64,000 bases of DNA, from contig CM067076.1 in assembly GCA_033980235.1 (NCBI GenBank), forward strand, positions 32,081,383 to 32,145,382. The letters run 5' to 3'. The DNA is from Diadema setosum. Lineage: Eukaryota; Echinodermata; Echinoidea; Diadematoida; Diadematidae. Made by a program: the position numbers and the translations under genes. The notes beneath the pieces are model-generated. The model worked only from the letters and a program-made list of their open reading frames with translations. It was not told the DNA's origin and made no database searches. This document shows, piece after piece, positions 33,401 to 47,900 of the stretch. The stretch's first letter is position 1. Each line of letters starts with the position of its first letter.

Positions 33401-34586
33401 TGTTCGTCTCGGGACTTATAACCTCCCTCAATAGCATTTCAGACCCTGAGGGTGGAACGTTTGGTACATGTTACCGACAACAAAAGTCATCATCTGCTAT
33501 AAGGATTTACTTTAGTCAAATACAGTACGTCAAATACGTCAACGGCAACCGAACCACCAGCACAACGCACTCGATCGCTCGCTCGCGCAGAGCCAAATTA
33601 GGGAGCTTTAGATTTTAGACGCGCGGACGTTCAAAGAGAAAAAAAAAAACATGATCTGAGCGTGCGCAGTAACTTGATCCGCGCTACTGCGCACGCTCAG
33701 ATCATGTTTTTTTTTTTTCTCTTTGAACGACCGCGCGTCTAAAATCTAAAGCTCCCTATTCACTGTGCGTGCGCGGCCGGTCCTTGGCCTTCTGTCATTT
33801 GTTACGTGAAAATGTTTTCCCATGGGAGAACATTACAAGAATGTTCGCTAATGGGCGAACATAACGAATGTACCTCCATCATGTGACTATGTTTAGCCAA
33901 TCACTTACAGGTATTTGACTAACCCATTTAATATAATACAGTGACGCACTGGACAGTCCTTCTATGTACTTACCTGCTGGAAAGAACACAGAGTCCCACA
34001 GTGTGAAACACGATGTACACACACTGTGGGACAATGTGTTCCTTCCAGCATTGTTATCGCTTCTGTCTTCTTTCTTACTAACCTATTTACGTCCTGGGCT
34101 AATCCATGTTCGTTATCTTCCTAATACATACCTTAAAAGGGCATTTTACCGGTTTTTTATTCTTTTTTAATATGTTGTTCTTTTAATTCTAAAAGACCCA
34201 GCGGTGCAAACAGAATCACAATTTCATAACGATTAAGTCCGTAATTTAATGTTAAAAATGGAACTTTTTAGGTGAGTATTATGCTAATGAGCTGACGAGC
34301 CCGGATGTTATGATGTCACAGGTGCTCTCACTATTACTGATTACAAGTGCTTGCATATACGCGTGCGTTAATTCGTATCGAGTAGCAGACGACGCTTAGG
34401 CCTAATTTAGCTAGCAGGCGGCGCTTGTGTACTGTTCTATCCATGTAGATATCTCAAATTTCACTAAACCAAATCAAACCAAAATTACAGGATATACTTT
34501 ATAGCATATTTCAAAGTATTCTCTTATATTTGAACGAAATCAGTAATCGAGAAGTATCAATATTGACGTCGACTTTCAAGTCGTCA

Positions 34587-34617
<31 letters not shown>

Positions 34618-37600
34618 CACTCTTCGCGAGAGATCTTGGCGAACGCAAAATGCACAATCTAGAACTGAAGTTAGCCGACTAGTACTGTGCGAACGGGGAA
34701 TTTACGCGAGAACTAAACTCAAAAGTGTAATGATTTTTGCGACTTGTGTGATATAGGAACTACATTTTTCATTCAACTTAACACAAATAATTTGTAAATT
34801 TATTTATTGCCCCCGATTACTTAAAAGATTTGTCTCATGATATTAAATGGCTAACTTCAGTCTGTGCGTGCGCAGCAGATAGACACTCTAGGTAGGGCCT
34901 GGTCGCAATCGGTAGTCGTAATACCGTTAGAGAAGATTATTTTTAGCGACGCCGACAGGAAAGTCGACATCTACACTTACGCTTCCCGACATGTGATTTG
35001 TTTCCAATTAATGTGAGCTGTTGGATATGAATCATAAAGTACTTCCTGTGAGTTTGGTGCCATTTGGCAAGGTGAATTTTGAGATATGGATACGGAAGTA
35101 CGCTAGCACTATACCTACACCAGCGCTGGGATCGCGAAGCGGCGACACTGTGTTAGAATCTACGTGGTCAGGCCACTCTTCCGAGATATGGGTCCTAGTA
35201 GGCCTACTGAAACAAACTGTTAGATCTAACATTAGTCCTTGGTGTAAAGAACACCACTATGAGATTTACTCGACTACAAAACATCGGAAATCCATAAAGC
35301 AGATACCTTACCTGAAAAATTCAGCACAGGAACAACAGTGCCTGCAGGACAAGGGTCCAGATCTAGATCTGGGGTCTGGACTTTCTTCTGGACTTTCTTC
35401 AAGTTCTGGCAGCAGGGTATGTAACGTTACGCTGTGCCTTAGCGCTGTGCACATAGGGCCTACAGCTGCAATGTCGACGGTGAGTGAGTGTAGGGCCTAC
35501 TCATCAAAACTTGGACTGCCACGTAGAACCTACTCCTTGACTGCTCAGTAGTCCTAGTCCTAGTTCTAGTATTTCAGAGTCTATGTGTACTGGGTACCGT
35601 TTTCATCTCACTAAGCGTAAATCGTGCGTGCCGTTGAAGAGAGTCTGTTATGTCATGTACTAATTGACATATATTCGGATGTACACCAAATTGTAATACT
35701 GAGTGGAGAGGCTCAGAGACACTCATAGGCACAGAGCTACGTCAAGTATTGCTCTTAAATAAATGTCTCGTAACTGCTGAATCACGCCTGTCAAGGAATT
35801 ATTCTTTGTGTCAAGGATGACAACATAACATGGTGGCAGCGGCGGGATTGGAATTAACCTTATTTTTGAGGAACTCTCAAAATTACGAGTGAAACTGTTT
35901 TTGGAAACACGAATCCAGACTTGGTACTGCACCGATGCGTCGCCTCTCCCACAGTCTAGTGACCGCATCACTGTAGCACTGCATCGTCTGTGCTATCCCT
36001 GGAACTACCGTGTTGTGCCTATGCAAATTCAAGTCTCCCGCATACGCGGACTAATATGCGTCAGCGTTGAATTGAACACCCGACTCGTAAACTGAAAAAG
36101 TGACAAATTTGGAAACTCTTGAAACTTCACCCCGCTGTTTTGGCCCTATTGTGTGAGTTTATGGACGCTTTCCGGCACGCAAAGGGTTCATTTCGCATAG
36201 CCTACATGCAAAGATCAATGTTATAAGGATTTTGTGCTCGTTTCGCCAAAGAAAGCCGTCATACTGCGTGAGTTTCGGACGCTTTCCATCACGCAAGTGA
36301 GTAAAACAATTCCATATCTACGGAAGATTTTCGCTGCTACGGAATAAACTGCATTGTTTCGACTCTGCATTGGAATGTTTTGTCCTTGATGGAATGATGT
36401 TTTGCAAACCTGTTCTGTCTCGAGATGTGTGACACTGACTGAGTTAGATAATGGTTTTGGACGCTTTGCAGCACACATCCAAGACAAATTTTGCCATCGC
36501 CACACAGGTTAGTCTGTAAAACAGCCGTTCTCACGGCTAGTCCAAACTAAGTTAGGCCTACTGCCAAAGTTAGTGAGAATAATCTGACATTTTGACACTA
36601 TCGCCGATCGGTAATGGCAGCCCAGTTGAGAACGCATCGACGTACGTGATGTCTAGCTAGCTAGCTACGTGGATGAGCAATCGAATCGGAGCTGAAGCCT
36701 TCTGAAGGAACTATTTTCTGCTGTTCAAACAACAGTCTAAACGCTAGGACAACTGGCGACGGTACGGATGTTCACCAAGCGACCAACGTAGAGCGAGCAG
36801 CCCCAAGCCAAGGGCGAGGACAAGGCCGAGCTCAAGTTAAATACAACAGTGCTGAAGTTATAAACTAAAAAACAGTGACCTGAAAGTGAAAGCATGAAAT
36901 TCTTAGTCGTATGACTGCAAATGAGATTGAAATTTGAGAGCTGGAAATTACTCTGTTGAATTTGAAACCTTTGTTTTAAATCCAGGATTTTTTTTTTGTT
37001 AACTTAAAAGATTAACTCTCTGGTTTTATCAATTTAAAATGAAGTTGTAACAGTTAGACTGGGTTAACTTCTGGCTACATTGTTTATTAAAAAAAAAAAG
37101 TATAAAGATCTTATTTGGTTTGGTGTATTGTAACGTTAGATCTATATTGTAAGTTGGCCAAACTACATCAATTAAAGATTTTTTTTTTATGTGTAAAGTA
37201 AAATGTAAATTAGAACAGTGTCTAGATATAGACGTACCTGATAGAAGAAATTGATTGTCAATAACTGGAGTGTGAGAATTGAGTTATATTTAACATGCCC
37301 GTAAATATCACCTAAGCTGATTTTGTTTTCAATTTGCATAAATTTTGTGATTTATTGGAATTATATAACATTGTAATGGTGGAATTCAGAATTGAATTTT
37401 GGTTCAAGATTTATAGGCATCAATTTGCAGCATGCTCTAACGTTAGATAGGCCTACCGCACTCACTGGAATTTTGAAAAAATGTAATGTAAACATCTAAC
37501 GCTAATAGGTTTTTAAACTGATTGATGTGTAATTAGGTTTCTAACATGTGTATTCAGATACTGATATTTTGTATTTGAACATTTTATTCAGTACTCATAC

Positions 37601-40600
37601 CGACATTTTCTTTTCATGTGTATGGAAGCATTTGAATTATATTTGTGCCTATTTTGATTGAATAATGGTGTTTATTATTAACTAGAATTGCATATTTCTC
37701 TAACATTGCAAAGGGATTATATTACAATTAAACTGGGCACATACATTTCCTAAACAGTCTTTAATTTCTCAATTGATATTCAAAGAACATATGTATTTTA
37801 TGTGATTGCGTTTTATGTCATACTAAGTTGACAGTTTTATTTTCATGTATTGATGTTTTTCACAGCATTTTGTCAGTAAACTAAATACCATGGCTGGCCC
37901 CCTCCCTACCCCAACTTTTGACTGGGATTGCCCAGACAAAGCTCAGGCATTTAAAGAGTTCAAACAGCTATCCCAAATGTGGTTTAACGTAAAGGGAATC
38001 AAGAAAGAAGACCAATACAATTACATAATAATGTGGTCAGGTCGCGATGGTCTTCGCGTTTTTAATACATGGAATCTGACTGAAGAGCAGTTGAAGGATC
38101 CTCAGAACATTTGGAGTAGATTGGAGAGTCACATCCAGCCTACCGAAAACTTTCGTATCCACCGACTGAAATTTCAGCGCTACAGACAGCTGAATAATGA
38201 GGCTATTGATGACTTTGTTGTTCGATGCAAATCAAAAGCAGCCAAGTGCCTCTTTCGGGATGAAGACATCCAAGAAGAACGCATAATTGAGGTACTGATT
38301 TCTGGAGTTCAGTATCCGGAAGTCCAGAAAATGCTTCTCGCTAAAGACAAAATGACTCTGAAAGAAGCCCTGGATATCGCGAGAACGCATGAAGCGAGCA
38401 CAGCACACATCTCCCAGCTTCGAGGACTAGAGAACAATGCTAATGTTCATACAGCTCAGAAAAGCCGTACCTGCCTGAATTGCGGCACGATCCACCCGAA
38501 AGGAAAATGTCCCGCATACTCCTCTACTTGTCACAACTGCGGTAAAAAAGGTCACTGGAAGAAGATGTGCCGGAGCAAGAGCAGTAGCAGAGGAAAAAAC
38601 TATGACCGCCGTGGACCATCCAAACAGAAATCACAGTCTCATCAAAAAGGATGGATAAGAGAAAAGGGACTGGTAACAAAGCTGTCCACCCACTTGAAAT
38701 GACAAGTGATGATGAACATGCAACAAGTGAATTCAACTCACTAAAACTTGAGACCTTGACGTTTAACAGGGACCTGTTATTCGACAGCCTAACTGCTGAT
38801 GTACGCGATGAGGTATTTGCCACACTAGCCGTAGACATTCCGAATAGACGAGGAGATCACACTCTCAAAGTGAAAGTTGATACAGGAGCACAGGGTAACA
38901 TACTGCCTACCCGCATCTTCAAGCAGATTCATCCAGAATGGACTGACGGGGATGATACCGCACGCGAACCTCTGATCTCCAGGAGCAGCACACGACTCTT
39001 AGCGTACAATGGTGCAGAGATTCCCTAGCACGGGACAGTGAACCTATCGTGTAGATACAAGAATGGGCAGTGGCACAAAACTACATTCTTTGTGGTTGAT
39101 ACTACCGGACCAGCACTCCTTGGTCTACCCAGTTCAAGGGAGATGGAACTGGTAACACTAAATTGCGCTGTGCAGGCATCAACACAGGCACCTGTAAGGA
39201 ATACCAAGGACCTACAGACAAGGTATCCAGACAGGTTTGAAGGCATCGGCAAATTCCCTGGTGAATTTCACATTGATCTAAAAGACGATGCACAGCCGGT
39301 CATTCACTCCCCAAGAAGACTCCCCATCCACTTGAAGGAGGAACTCCAAGGAGAACTCAACAGGATGGAGGAACTTGGAGTTATCAGAAAAGTCACAGAG
39401 CCTACTGATTGGGTATCCTCAATAGCCCTGAGCCGTAAATCCAACGGAAAGCTTCGTGTTTGTCTTGACCCCAAGGACTTGAACAGGGCATGCAGAAGGA
39501 CCCATCACAAGACACCTACACTTGAAGAGATCACCTTCAAGATGAGCGGAGCAAAGGTCTTCAGCAAACTTGACGCCTGTCATGGGTACTGGAGTATCGT
39601 CCTGGACAATGAATCCAGTCTCCTAACCACATTCAACTCTCCGCTTGGACGATACTGTTTCAAGAGACTTCCCTTCGGGCTAAATGTGTCGCAAGATATA
39701 TTCCAGGCAAAGATGGACGTGATCTTGGAAGGATGTCCTGGTGTCATAGGAATCGCCGACGACATTGTAGTCTTTGGCTCCTCCGAAGTGGAGCACGACA
39801 ACAACCTGCATAGACTCATGCAGAGAGCACGCGAATACGGACTAGTGTTCAACCTGGACAAGTGTGACATCAAGATCGCCTCTGTCAAGTTCTTTGGGTG
39901 CTACTATGATGCAAATGGCATCCAACCTGATCCTGAGAAAGTGGCCAGCATCAAGGCACTGTCTCCCCCTCAGAATGTGAAGGAGCTACAGCAATTCCTC
40001 GGAATGGTACAGTACCTTTCACCATTCTTTCCCCACTTAGCTGATCTGACAGCAGACCTTCGGGATCTCACCCGCAAAGACAGAGAATGGCAGTGGTCAA
40101 GTTCGCACCAGATGGCCTTCGAGACTCTCAAGAAGAAAGTTGAAGACCTTACAACTCTGACATACTTCAACCCATTGAAGCCGACAGTCATCCAAGTAGA
40201 CGCATCACAGAAGGGCCTAGGAGCCGCCCTCCTTCAGAACAACAAGCCTGTTGCCTTCGCGAGCAAAGCATTGTCCCCTACCGAGCAACGGTATGCCAAC
40301 ATTGAACGTGAACTACTAGCAGTAGTCTTCGGATGCACACGTTTCCACACATATGTGTTTGGATCTAGGTTTACTGTCGAGACAGATCATAAACCTTTGG
40401 AGAACATCCAGTACAAGAATCTTGCTGACACCCCACCTAGACTCCAAAGGATGATGCTAAGGCTTCAACCGTATGATGTCCACATCATGTACCGTCCAGG
40501 AAGCACGATGCTACTTGCTGATGCACTCTCGAGATTGAGCCCAATCTCAGGACAGACCCTGGACATAGAGGAGACAATCCATGTCATACACTGCTCTGAC

Positions 40601-43600
40601 ACAAGGCTCCAAGAAATCAAAGAGCAGACCCTGCAAGACAAGACCATGAGTTTGCTTGCCACAATAGTGATAGAAGGATGGCCCGAACATGCACGGGATC
40701 TACCCAAGGAGATCAGGAATTTTTGGTCTTGCAGAGACTCCCTCTCTATCGAAGATGGCATTCTCATGAAGGGAGACCGGATCTTCATACCCCCACGGAT
40801 GAGGAAGGAGGTCCTAGAGAAAATCCACATTGGACATCAAGGCATAGTCAAGTCGCAGGCATATGCACGTTCGTGTGTATTCTGGCCTGGCATAGACAAA
40901 GATGTGGAGAATATGACTCGCTCCTGCACTCAATGCCAAGCACACCAAAAAAGACAGTCTGCGGAACCACTCACAAACCATGAGGTACCCCAAGGCCCTT
41001 GGAAAGTTGTCGGTACTGACCTGTTGTTTCACTTCCGTAACGACGAATACTTGATCATTGTGGACTACTTCTCTAAGATGCCGTTCGTTAGGAAATTACC
41101 TGCCCGGTACTCAAGTGTGGCTGTAATCCGCCTGACAAAGGCAGTATTCAGTGAGCATGGAATCCCAGAGAAAGTGATAAGTGACAATGGGCCACAATTC
41201 TCTAGTGAGGAATACAAGAGATTCAGCCAATCCTGGGGATTCACACATGTCACCTCTAGCCCACACTATCCCAGAAGTAATGGTCAAGTGGAGAGAGCAA
41301 TACAAACTGTGAAAGCATCCCTGACCAAAGCTAGAGAAGGCGGCCAAGACGAGTTTCTAGCCATGCTCTCCATCCGCAATACCCCCATACTGTACAGGAG
41401 GAAGTCTAGAAGTGCACTTCCTGTGAAAGACACTCTGAACCGTGGTAACATACCAGACAACGATGAGATCCGCCAGATGCTTTGTGACCGTCAATCCAAG
41501 CAGAAAGAAAACCATGACGTACGCGGTACAAGGAAACTGCCGAGCCTAGAGATAGGGCAACAAGCTAATATGAGGGACAGCAGAACAGGACTCTGGACAC
41601 CGGTGGTCGTGAAGGACGTATGTGCCGAACCAAACTCCTACCTGGTACAGACCCCCAATGGGCACACACTGCGCAGAAACCGTAGTGACCTGAGAGACCT
41701 CGGTACCACAAAAATGCGGGTCCACTTTGCCCCCACCCCTGAAATCTTGACACCCAAGAAAAGCCAGTGTAAGAACACCCCTGACAAACCAGGTGTATAC
41801 ACTACTAGAAGTGGTCGCACTGTAAGACCACCAAAGAGGCTTATCACAGAGTAGCAAACACATACTCTCCTTTGTAAATACTGTTTTATGTGTTAAGGAT
41901 AGCCCTTGTGACTATTCCATTTTTGATTGAAAATTATTTGTTTTGAGATGCATGAGGCAAAGCACTTCAAATTATTCACATTTATGGAAAAAGGGAGAAG
42001 TTATGTGGTGTAAACTTTGAAACATACTGACATAATGTGACAATACAACACCCAATGCTGAGATATGTATGTTTAGTCAGACCTGTTGATAGAAGTGCAT
42101 ATTGACTTCATGAGTTAACCAAATTTATGAAAGCTAATTCTTATTAGCATTCAATTGTGATAATGAGCTATGTATGTACAATGTATGAAATTACCATAGT
42201 TCACTCTAGCTTCACCCGTAAATAGTATAGATTGAACTTTTGGCATGCTATAACATATTAGAAATGAGTAAAAGCTTTTCAATCTACGCATTTTGGAATT
42301 AGTCAAAATTAATACAGTTTTTAATCAATCTTTATGTATCAGTCACAAGAACAATACTAGTGACATATGTGCATGCAATTAGTTTATTCATTTTAGGCAA
42401 TTAATTTACTTCAGACAATGTGGAATTGTTACATTACTGAAGATATTTGCTTTAACAACAGGTCACAGATAAATTGCTTACAACATGCAAGTTGCTATTC
42501 CGTATAAATATATTGAACTTGCATATGTGCCACATTCAGTGGCAGATACTGTATAAATGTTACACTGTGTTATGATCAAGATACCAACTTGGCGTTCGTT
42601 GAATAGAATGTGTTTTTTAAAGGGGAAGGCTACTAACTGATCAGTAGGAATCAGTGGAAATGCTGGGAGATGATTGTTCCAATCCTTATGGGATTCATTC
42701 AGGAGTTCATTGTATATCAATTGTTGTGTGAAAATGATTTGCTTCAGAACGGTCTCATATTAAAGTAATGTGCAGATTAATGCTCCGTCACTGACCAGGG
42801 ACGCTAACCTGGAATCATTAAACTGCACATTACTTGAATATGAGACCATTCTGAAGCAAATCATTTTCACACAACAATAGATATACAATGAACTCTTGAA
42901 TGAATCCCATAAGGATTGGAACAATCATCTCCCAGCATTTCCACTGATTCCCACTGATCAGTTACTAGCCTTCCCCTTTAAAGTTGAGCAGTTATTCTGA
43001 CTCGGTTAAAGACCTCATCTTCTTTGTTGAGAGAGGGGATGTTATGTCATGTACTAATTGACATATATTCGGATGTACACCAAATTGTAATACTGAGTGG
43101 AGAGGCTCAGAGACACTCATAGGCACAGAGCTACGTCAAGTATTGCTCTTAAATAAATGTCTCGTAACTGCTGAATCACGCCTGTCAAGGAATTATTCTT
43201 TGTGTCAAGGATGACAACATAACAGAGTCTATCTATTAAACCCGTTACATTTGGATTTTCGAGATTCACTCAGCCCTCATCTACGTTAGATACTAGAAGT
43301 TTGAACTCGCGAACCATCGCTCGATCATGATCATCAATGCGTAACGTTACTTACACACGGTCTTCTATGGGCAGCACGTTCGGATAACGATGCCAATTTC
43401 ATTTTGCATATCTGGAATTTCCCCGCAAGTTTTATCTAAATAAAAAGCTGTTGAAGAGCTTGCTTTTAAAGATTAATAGATATTGTTTAACATATTTATT
43501 ATAGCTCCATATTGCAATTATACTAAATAACAGCTTTTGGAGTGCTTCGTGTGAGATTTCATCAGTAAATTAGCATTATGTAGTTCGTCTTGCTAATGTC

Positions 43601-44871
43601 GGAGTTGTGCACAAAGAGCACCTGTGACGTAGGCCAAATTGCGTGGATCGTTCCATGGCTTGCTCGTTTTCATTTTTTTTTTCAAAAAATCATTACAGGC
43701 TTATCCTGGATTTTACAATCCTCTCTTTCCAGTAGTAGGCATCAAAAAATGTAGATTAGAATTATCAGACAATTAGAAAATGTCAGTACAGTTTTCTTTT
43801 AAAGATCATAAGAAACTGGTTCGACTAGTAAAATGAGAATTGCATAAAGTAAAACGAGAAATACAAATATCTACCAATGTAGGCTGTGTAGAAACTGCAA
43901 TCTCAATCAGACTCTACCTTAAAAGTGTGAACAATTTAGAATCAGCTATGAATAAACTATAAACCAAAATCTAACACACCGGGTACGTAGCTGTGCGTTT
44001 CGCAAACCCCTTTATTGAGCTTTCTGGCTATGTCCTTCATTTCATATTATTTTTATTTCATTCTCATTTTTCTTTCAACAAAACATAACACAAAGTAAAT
44101 CAAAAAATCAATCATATTAAGCATATATACATTACAAAGTATGACAATAATTGGTAATAAAGAAAAACTAATAAAGATATGCACACATACCGGAATTACA
44201 AATTTATGTTTGAAGGGTAAAAATGAGAACTGAGAGGTTTTTCCAATTTTTTGCCAACAAAGAATGAACCCATTCGACTCGAATTTTCAGCGGCCTCCGC
44301 CTTGTTCAGGAGTCTTGACAATGACAATGACGGCTTTGTATTGACACTGTCATGGCAAAAAAAAAAAAAAAAGGGCAAAAACAAAATGCATTATCAGTTT
44401 ATTTCTTCATTTCATAATCACTGTATATATAAAATCATCTACTTTTCGTCATCCTACGATCCGGGACTATGACCACGGATCTTCATCGAAAGAACCCAAG
44501 GTCTTGAAAAAACGGCGGATCGATGGCTGATCCCCTAACTTACCGGCTTGAAGGGAACGCCTTGCATGTATTTCAAATCGCCCAGCGGAAGGACCAGCAG
44601 AATGCAAAGAATATTTGGAACCAAGCCGAGGAAGGCGTTCCATAAACCGGTCGGGGTGAAGACGTTTGTGCGCAAAAGGTACGCCTGGTAGATCTGGAGC
44701 AAGAATTTAAGGGGAAAAAAAGTAAGGATCAATTGCCATGGAGTCAAAAGGCGGCCATTCGTTTTCACGACGGGGGGGGGGGGGTCGATTGGAAGATCTA
44801 CATGCGAGGGAGCGAGGTGACCGAGAAGGTGGAGGGAGGGGGAGGGAGGGGGGGGGAGAGTGTATTCCCCC

Positions 44872-44910
<39 letters not shown>

Positions 44911-47900
44911 AATCATGTATTATCAGACAAGTAAAAAATCAACATTCCCAGAAAAGTGAATGTCGTGACTGAATCGCATTATCTCAGCTCTTGCTCGAAA
45001 TGTGCGTTATTCCTTAACGAGGGAACTTTTGCATTTTTAAGAATCTAAATGAAAATATCAATATGACATAAATGAGTGAATATATCAATGTCAATAATGC
45101 CAGCAAATACAATTTCATTTCCCAATATAAACCCATCTTTGGGAAAATGTGTTTCGATTTTTGCCTTACCGAAATAAAAATGCTGAAGATGGCTTGAAGC
45201 AACACGATCCACCCACCCACTTTGCCTAGCACAACGAATGCCGTGTCGTCGGCGTCAGTTTCCCAGCGGGTCTCGCCGTCAACAAGCCACGTGTAGTTTT
45301 TCACCCCGTTGGCGGTGTACCGATTGATGAAGTAAGTGGGCGGAAACACCATGAGGTGTCCAGAGAGTAGGATCAAGTAGGTAATGTAGAAGAGTAGATG
45401 GAGATAGAAGGTGAGCTGGCCCAGCCTGCGCCACTTGTAGGCGAAGAGGCCCTTGATAACTGGGTGTTTGAGGAGCTCTTCGCTGGGCGATCCGATCTGT
45501 CAATGGCGAAAGAGATGTAAGTAGAGAGTGATAAACGAGAAAGGACACTGATCCATCTGCTGTTACTACATTTGATTTCAAAACTTTCTTCAGCTTTTCA
45601 TAATCAGCCCTTCCTTCTCGCTACATTCACATACACTATGCTGAACCTGGAAATGTTGGAGACTACTATAGCTTTGCATGTATAAACTGTATGTCTTAAC
45701 CTGAGACACTAAAGATGTATTTTGGTCGCATCTTCTCCCGTATCCACCGTCAAAGTTCCCTTCCTGTTTCTTCTTTTGAATGACAACATGTGTCCCTGTG
45801 TGATTATTTTTTTTTTCAAGTCCTTCTGTACCTGCCGGTGTGTCTTGTCCAACTTTCTTGTCTTTAGCGTGTAATCTTCAGGATCGATATCTTCTCCCCT
45901 TCGCACTCTTCGAAGGAACCACATCTCAGACATTGCCCTAAAACCTTACATCTTGCGTCTATTCCTGCTTTTCTTCTTCATTCTGCTTTGACCATCCATC
46001 TCGGGTACAGAACTTACCCACCTATTTCATATCCCCTCCATGTAAGTTATACGTTTGTTTTTGCACTAATGGCGCTCTGCTCTCTTGTATATGTATAATT
46101 AGTGACCTAACCCCTCCGCTTTCTTCGCTTATTTTACTCAGAATCTGACGGTCATCAACTGAATTGTCTACTAAGACAGAGTCATAATTTTGCATACATA
46201 ATCACAGATACTTCATTCATTTCGACGTGACCAGCAACCACTGCAAGTATCTTTCCGCCTGTTTCTGCTACTGCTACTATAACGGGGCTGCCAACATTCG
46301 CCCATCCAAATCCGGGGAAACTAAGAGTGATCAGGGAGAAAGCTATGAAATACACGCATCTCGGTGGAAAAATTATTCCTAAATCAGAGAGATTTCATAA
46401 ATTATATTATCTAGACAGGACAATTATGTGAAAGTTTTCAGGAAGCCCCCTGCAGAATTTTTGAAACTTGGCAACTCTAACACCAGAACACTGCCTAATC
46501 TCCTGGCTGAAACAAGAGCTGCTATATCCAATTTCATGAAATCCTTCCGTCGAGATAGGAATCATCATGGCTACTACTGAAACACTGATCAATTCAGTGC
46601 TTATTTACGTCGATTTAGGGCAATTTGTCAATCAGTTGCAGTTGCTATATCATACTACTACCGCGCACTCCCGTTATAACGAACACGGTTATAACGAAAT
46701 TCCGGTTACAACGAACTAAAAATTCAGGCAGGAACAGTATCCGCCCTGTATTGTATTGTTTGTTTGTTCGGTTCTCACAAAGTTTCGATATAATGAGAGA
46801 AAACGGCCGGTCCCACGGACTTGGTTATAACGGGAGTCCATTGTACTTTTACGACTTCGACTATTCTAAGGGCTTACTAGAAGAAGAGATATAGCAACAT
46901 GGCTCGACACTTACTTTTTTGTTTGGTGGCCCGATGGGGCCACCAAAATCCTAAATTTCAAATTTTTGGTGGCCCGAGAGAAAGATTTGGTGTCCCGAAA
47001 AAACAACAACAATAAAACAGTCCTTTTTTTAATGAGTCAAATATTTAAGATTTATGATAGTAAGAATTAGAAGTTGGACATTTCTATTCATAAATAAACT
47101 TCAACAAACTTGCAACACTCTCAGGCATCCATTCAGTCCTTTTCATCCATCCTTTGAACAAAATTTAACTGCTAATTTCCGGCGCAAAAAGTTACGAATT
47201 TATTGACATACTTTTCAAAAAATTTTGGTGGCCCGAGACGGGCCACCAAATTTGCCCTTTTTTGAAATTTGGTGGCCCGACTTTCATTTTTGGTGGCCCC
47301 GGGCCACCGGGCCACCGTTAGTGTCGAGCCCTGAGCAAGTAGGTCTACTACCGCAGTCAGTCTTAATCACGACTTCGTCAATCATGATATAGCGATGTCG
47401 TTTAATCTGCAGCTGCCCTCTGAGGAGGAGGGGAATAATACATCAAAGTATGATTGGTATTAGCTAAACAAAAAGAAGACGAAAGATTATTTTCACCATG
47501 AGTTTCAGGGGGTGATTTTCCTGGCGGACTTCGTCGTCGGCAACGTAGAGTTTGGCTGTCTCTTTGAGGGTTCCTTCGGCAGTGAAGTTGGTATCTAGTG
47601 TCTGGAGGGGTAAATCACACATGTGTTTTCAGGGAGGAATGGAGAAATTACGTTAATGAAGTTAATAGGAAAAGTATAGTTTTAGATGAGACGCCAAAAC
47701 ATTTTCTCACCAAGGCACAGATAAACAGCTTAGTTTAATGCCAGGTCAGTATCAGTTACCTTGAATCTACGTAAGAGATTAAAAGTGTGGCGATATTTTA
47801 GAGGGATGGTACAGTTTTTGGTTGAAATCTAGCTTCAGGTTTCTAACACTTTTTGGTGAGATAATGAGAAACCTCTTATGAAATATGAAAGTGCATGAAA

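Larger units (their letters stand above)
35646..43224 (+). mobile_element. Ty3/Gypsy LTR retrotransposon, structurally complete
   Basis: Identical 185-bp LTRs (35646-35830, 43040-43224) start TGTTATG and end CATAACA. The target duplication GAGTC occurs at 35641-35645 and 43225-43229. A purine-rich tract (GAGAGAGGGGA) precedes the right LTR. Gag and pol are in overlapping frames with PR-RT-RNaseH-IN order, as in Ty3/Gypsy; no env. A 2-kb leader and a 1.2-kb 3' non-coding part flank the genes. It lies antisense in the TRPA intron. Identical LTRs mean a recent insertion. Confidence 0.95.
33326..44543 (-). other. TRPA 11.2-kb intron carrying a Ty3/Gypsy element
   Basis: Between the S3 and S4 exons. 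Contents: hairpin MITE 33601-33756, a hairpin at 33974-34051, a 31-base A run (34587-34617), unique sequence to 35640, the Gypsy element 35646-43224, and unique sequence to 44543. No host coding segment was seen. Confidence 0.7.
45497..47496 (-). other. TRPA intron with two MITEs
   Basis: Contains the MITEs at 46665-46842 and 46898-47333. Between 45500 and 46660 I saw no recognisable element or coding segment. Confidence 0.5.

Noticed and set aside
35021..35551. 176-codon plus-strand open frame left of the Gypsy element
   Set aside because: No recognised domain, composition like surrounding intron, no splice or promoter support.
38640..38702. Canonical -1 slippery heptamer in the gag/pol overlap
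   Set aside because: None of the A-rich heptamers in the overlap fits X-XXY-YYZ in the gag frame; the -1 relation is seen but the signal is not.
45709..45933. 74-codon minus-strand open frame starting SEMWFLRRVRRG
   Set aside because: The first residues resemble an RTE-type LINE motif but the rest does not continue the match; too little to call.
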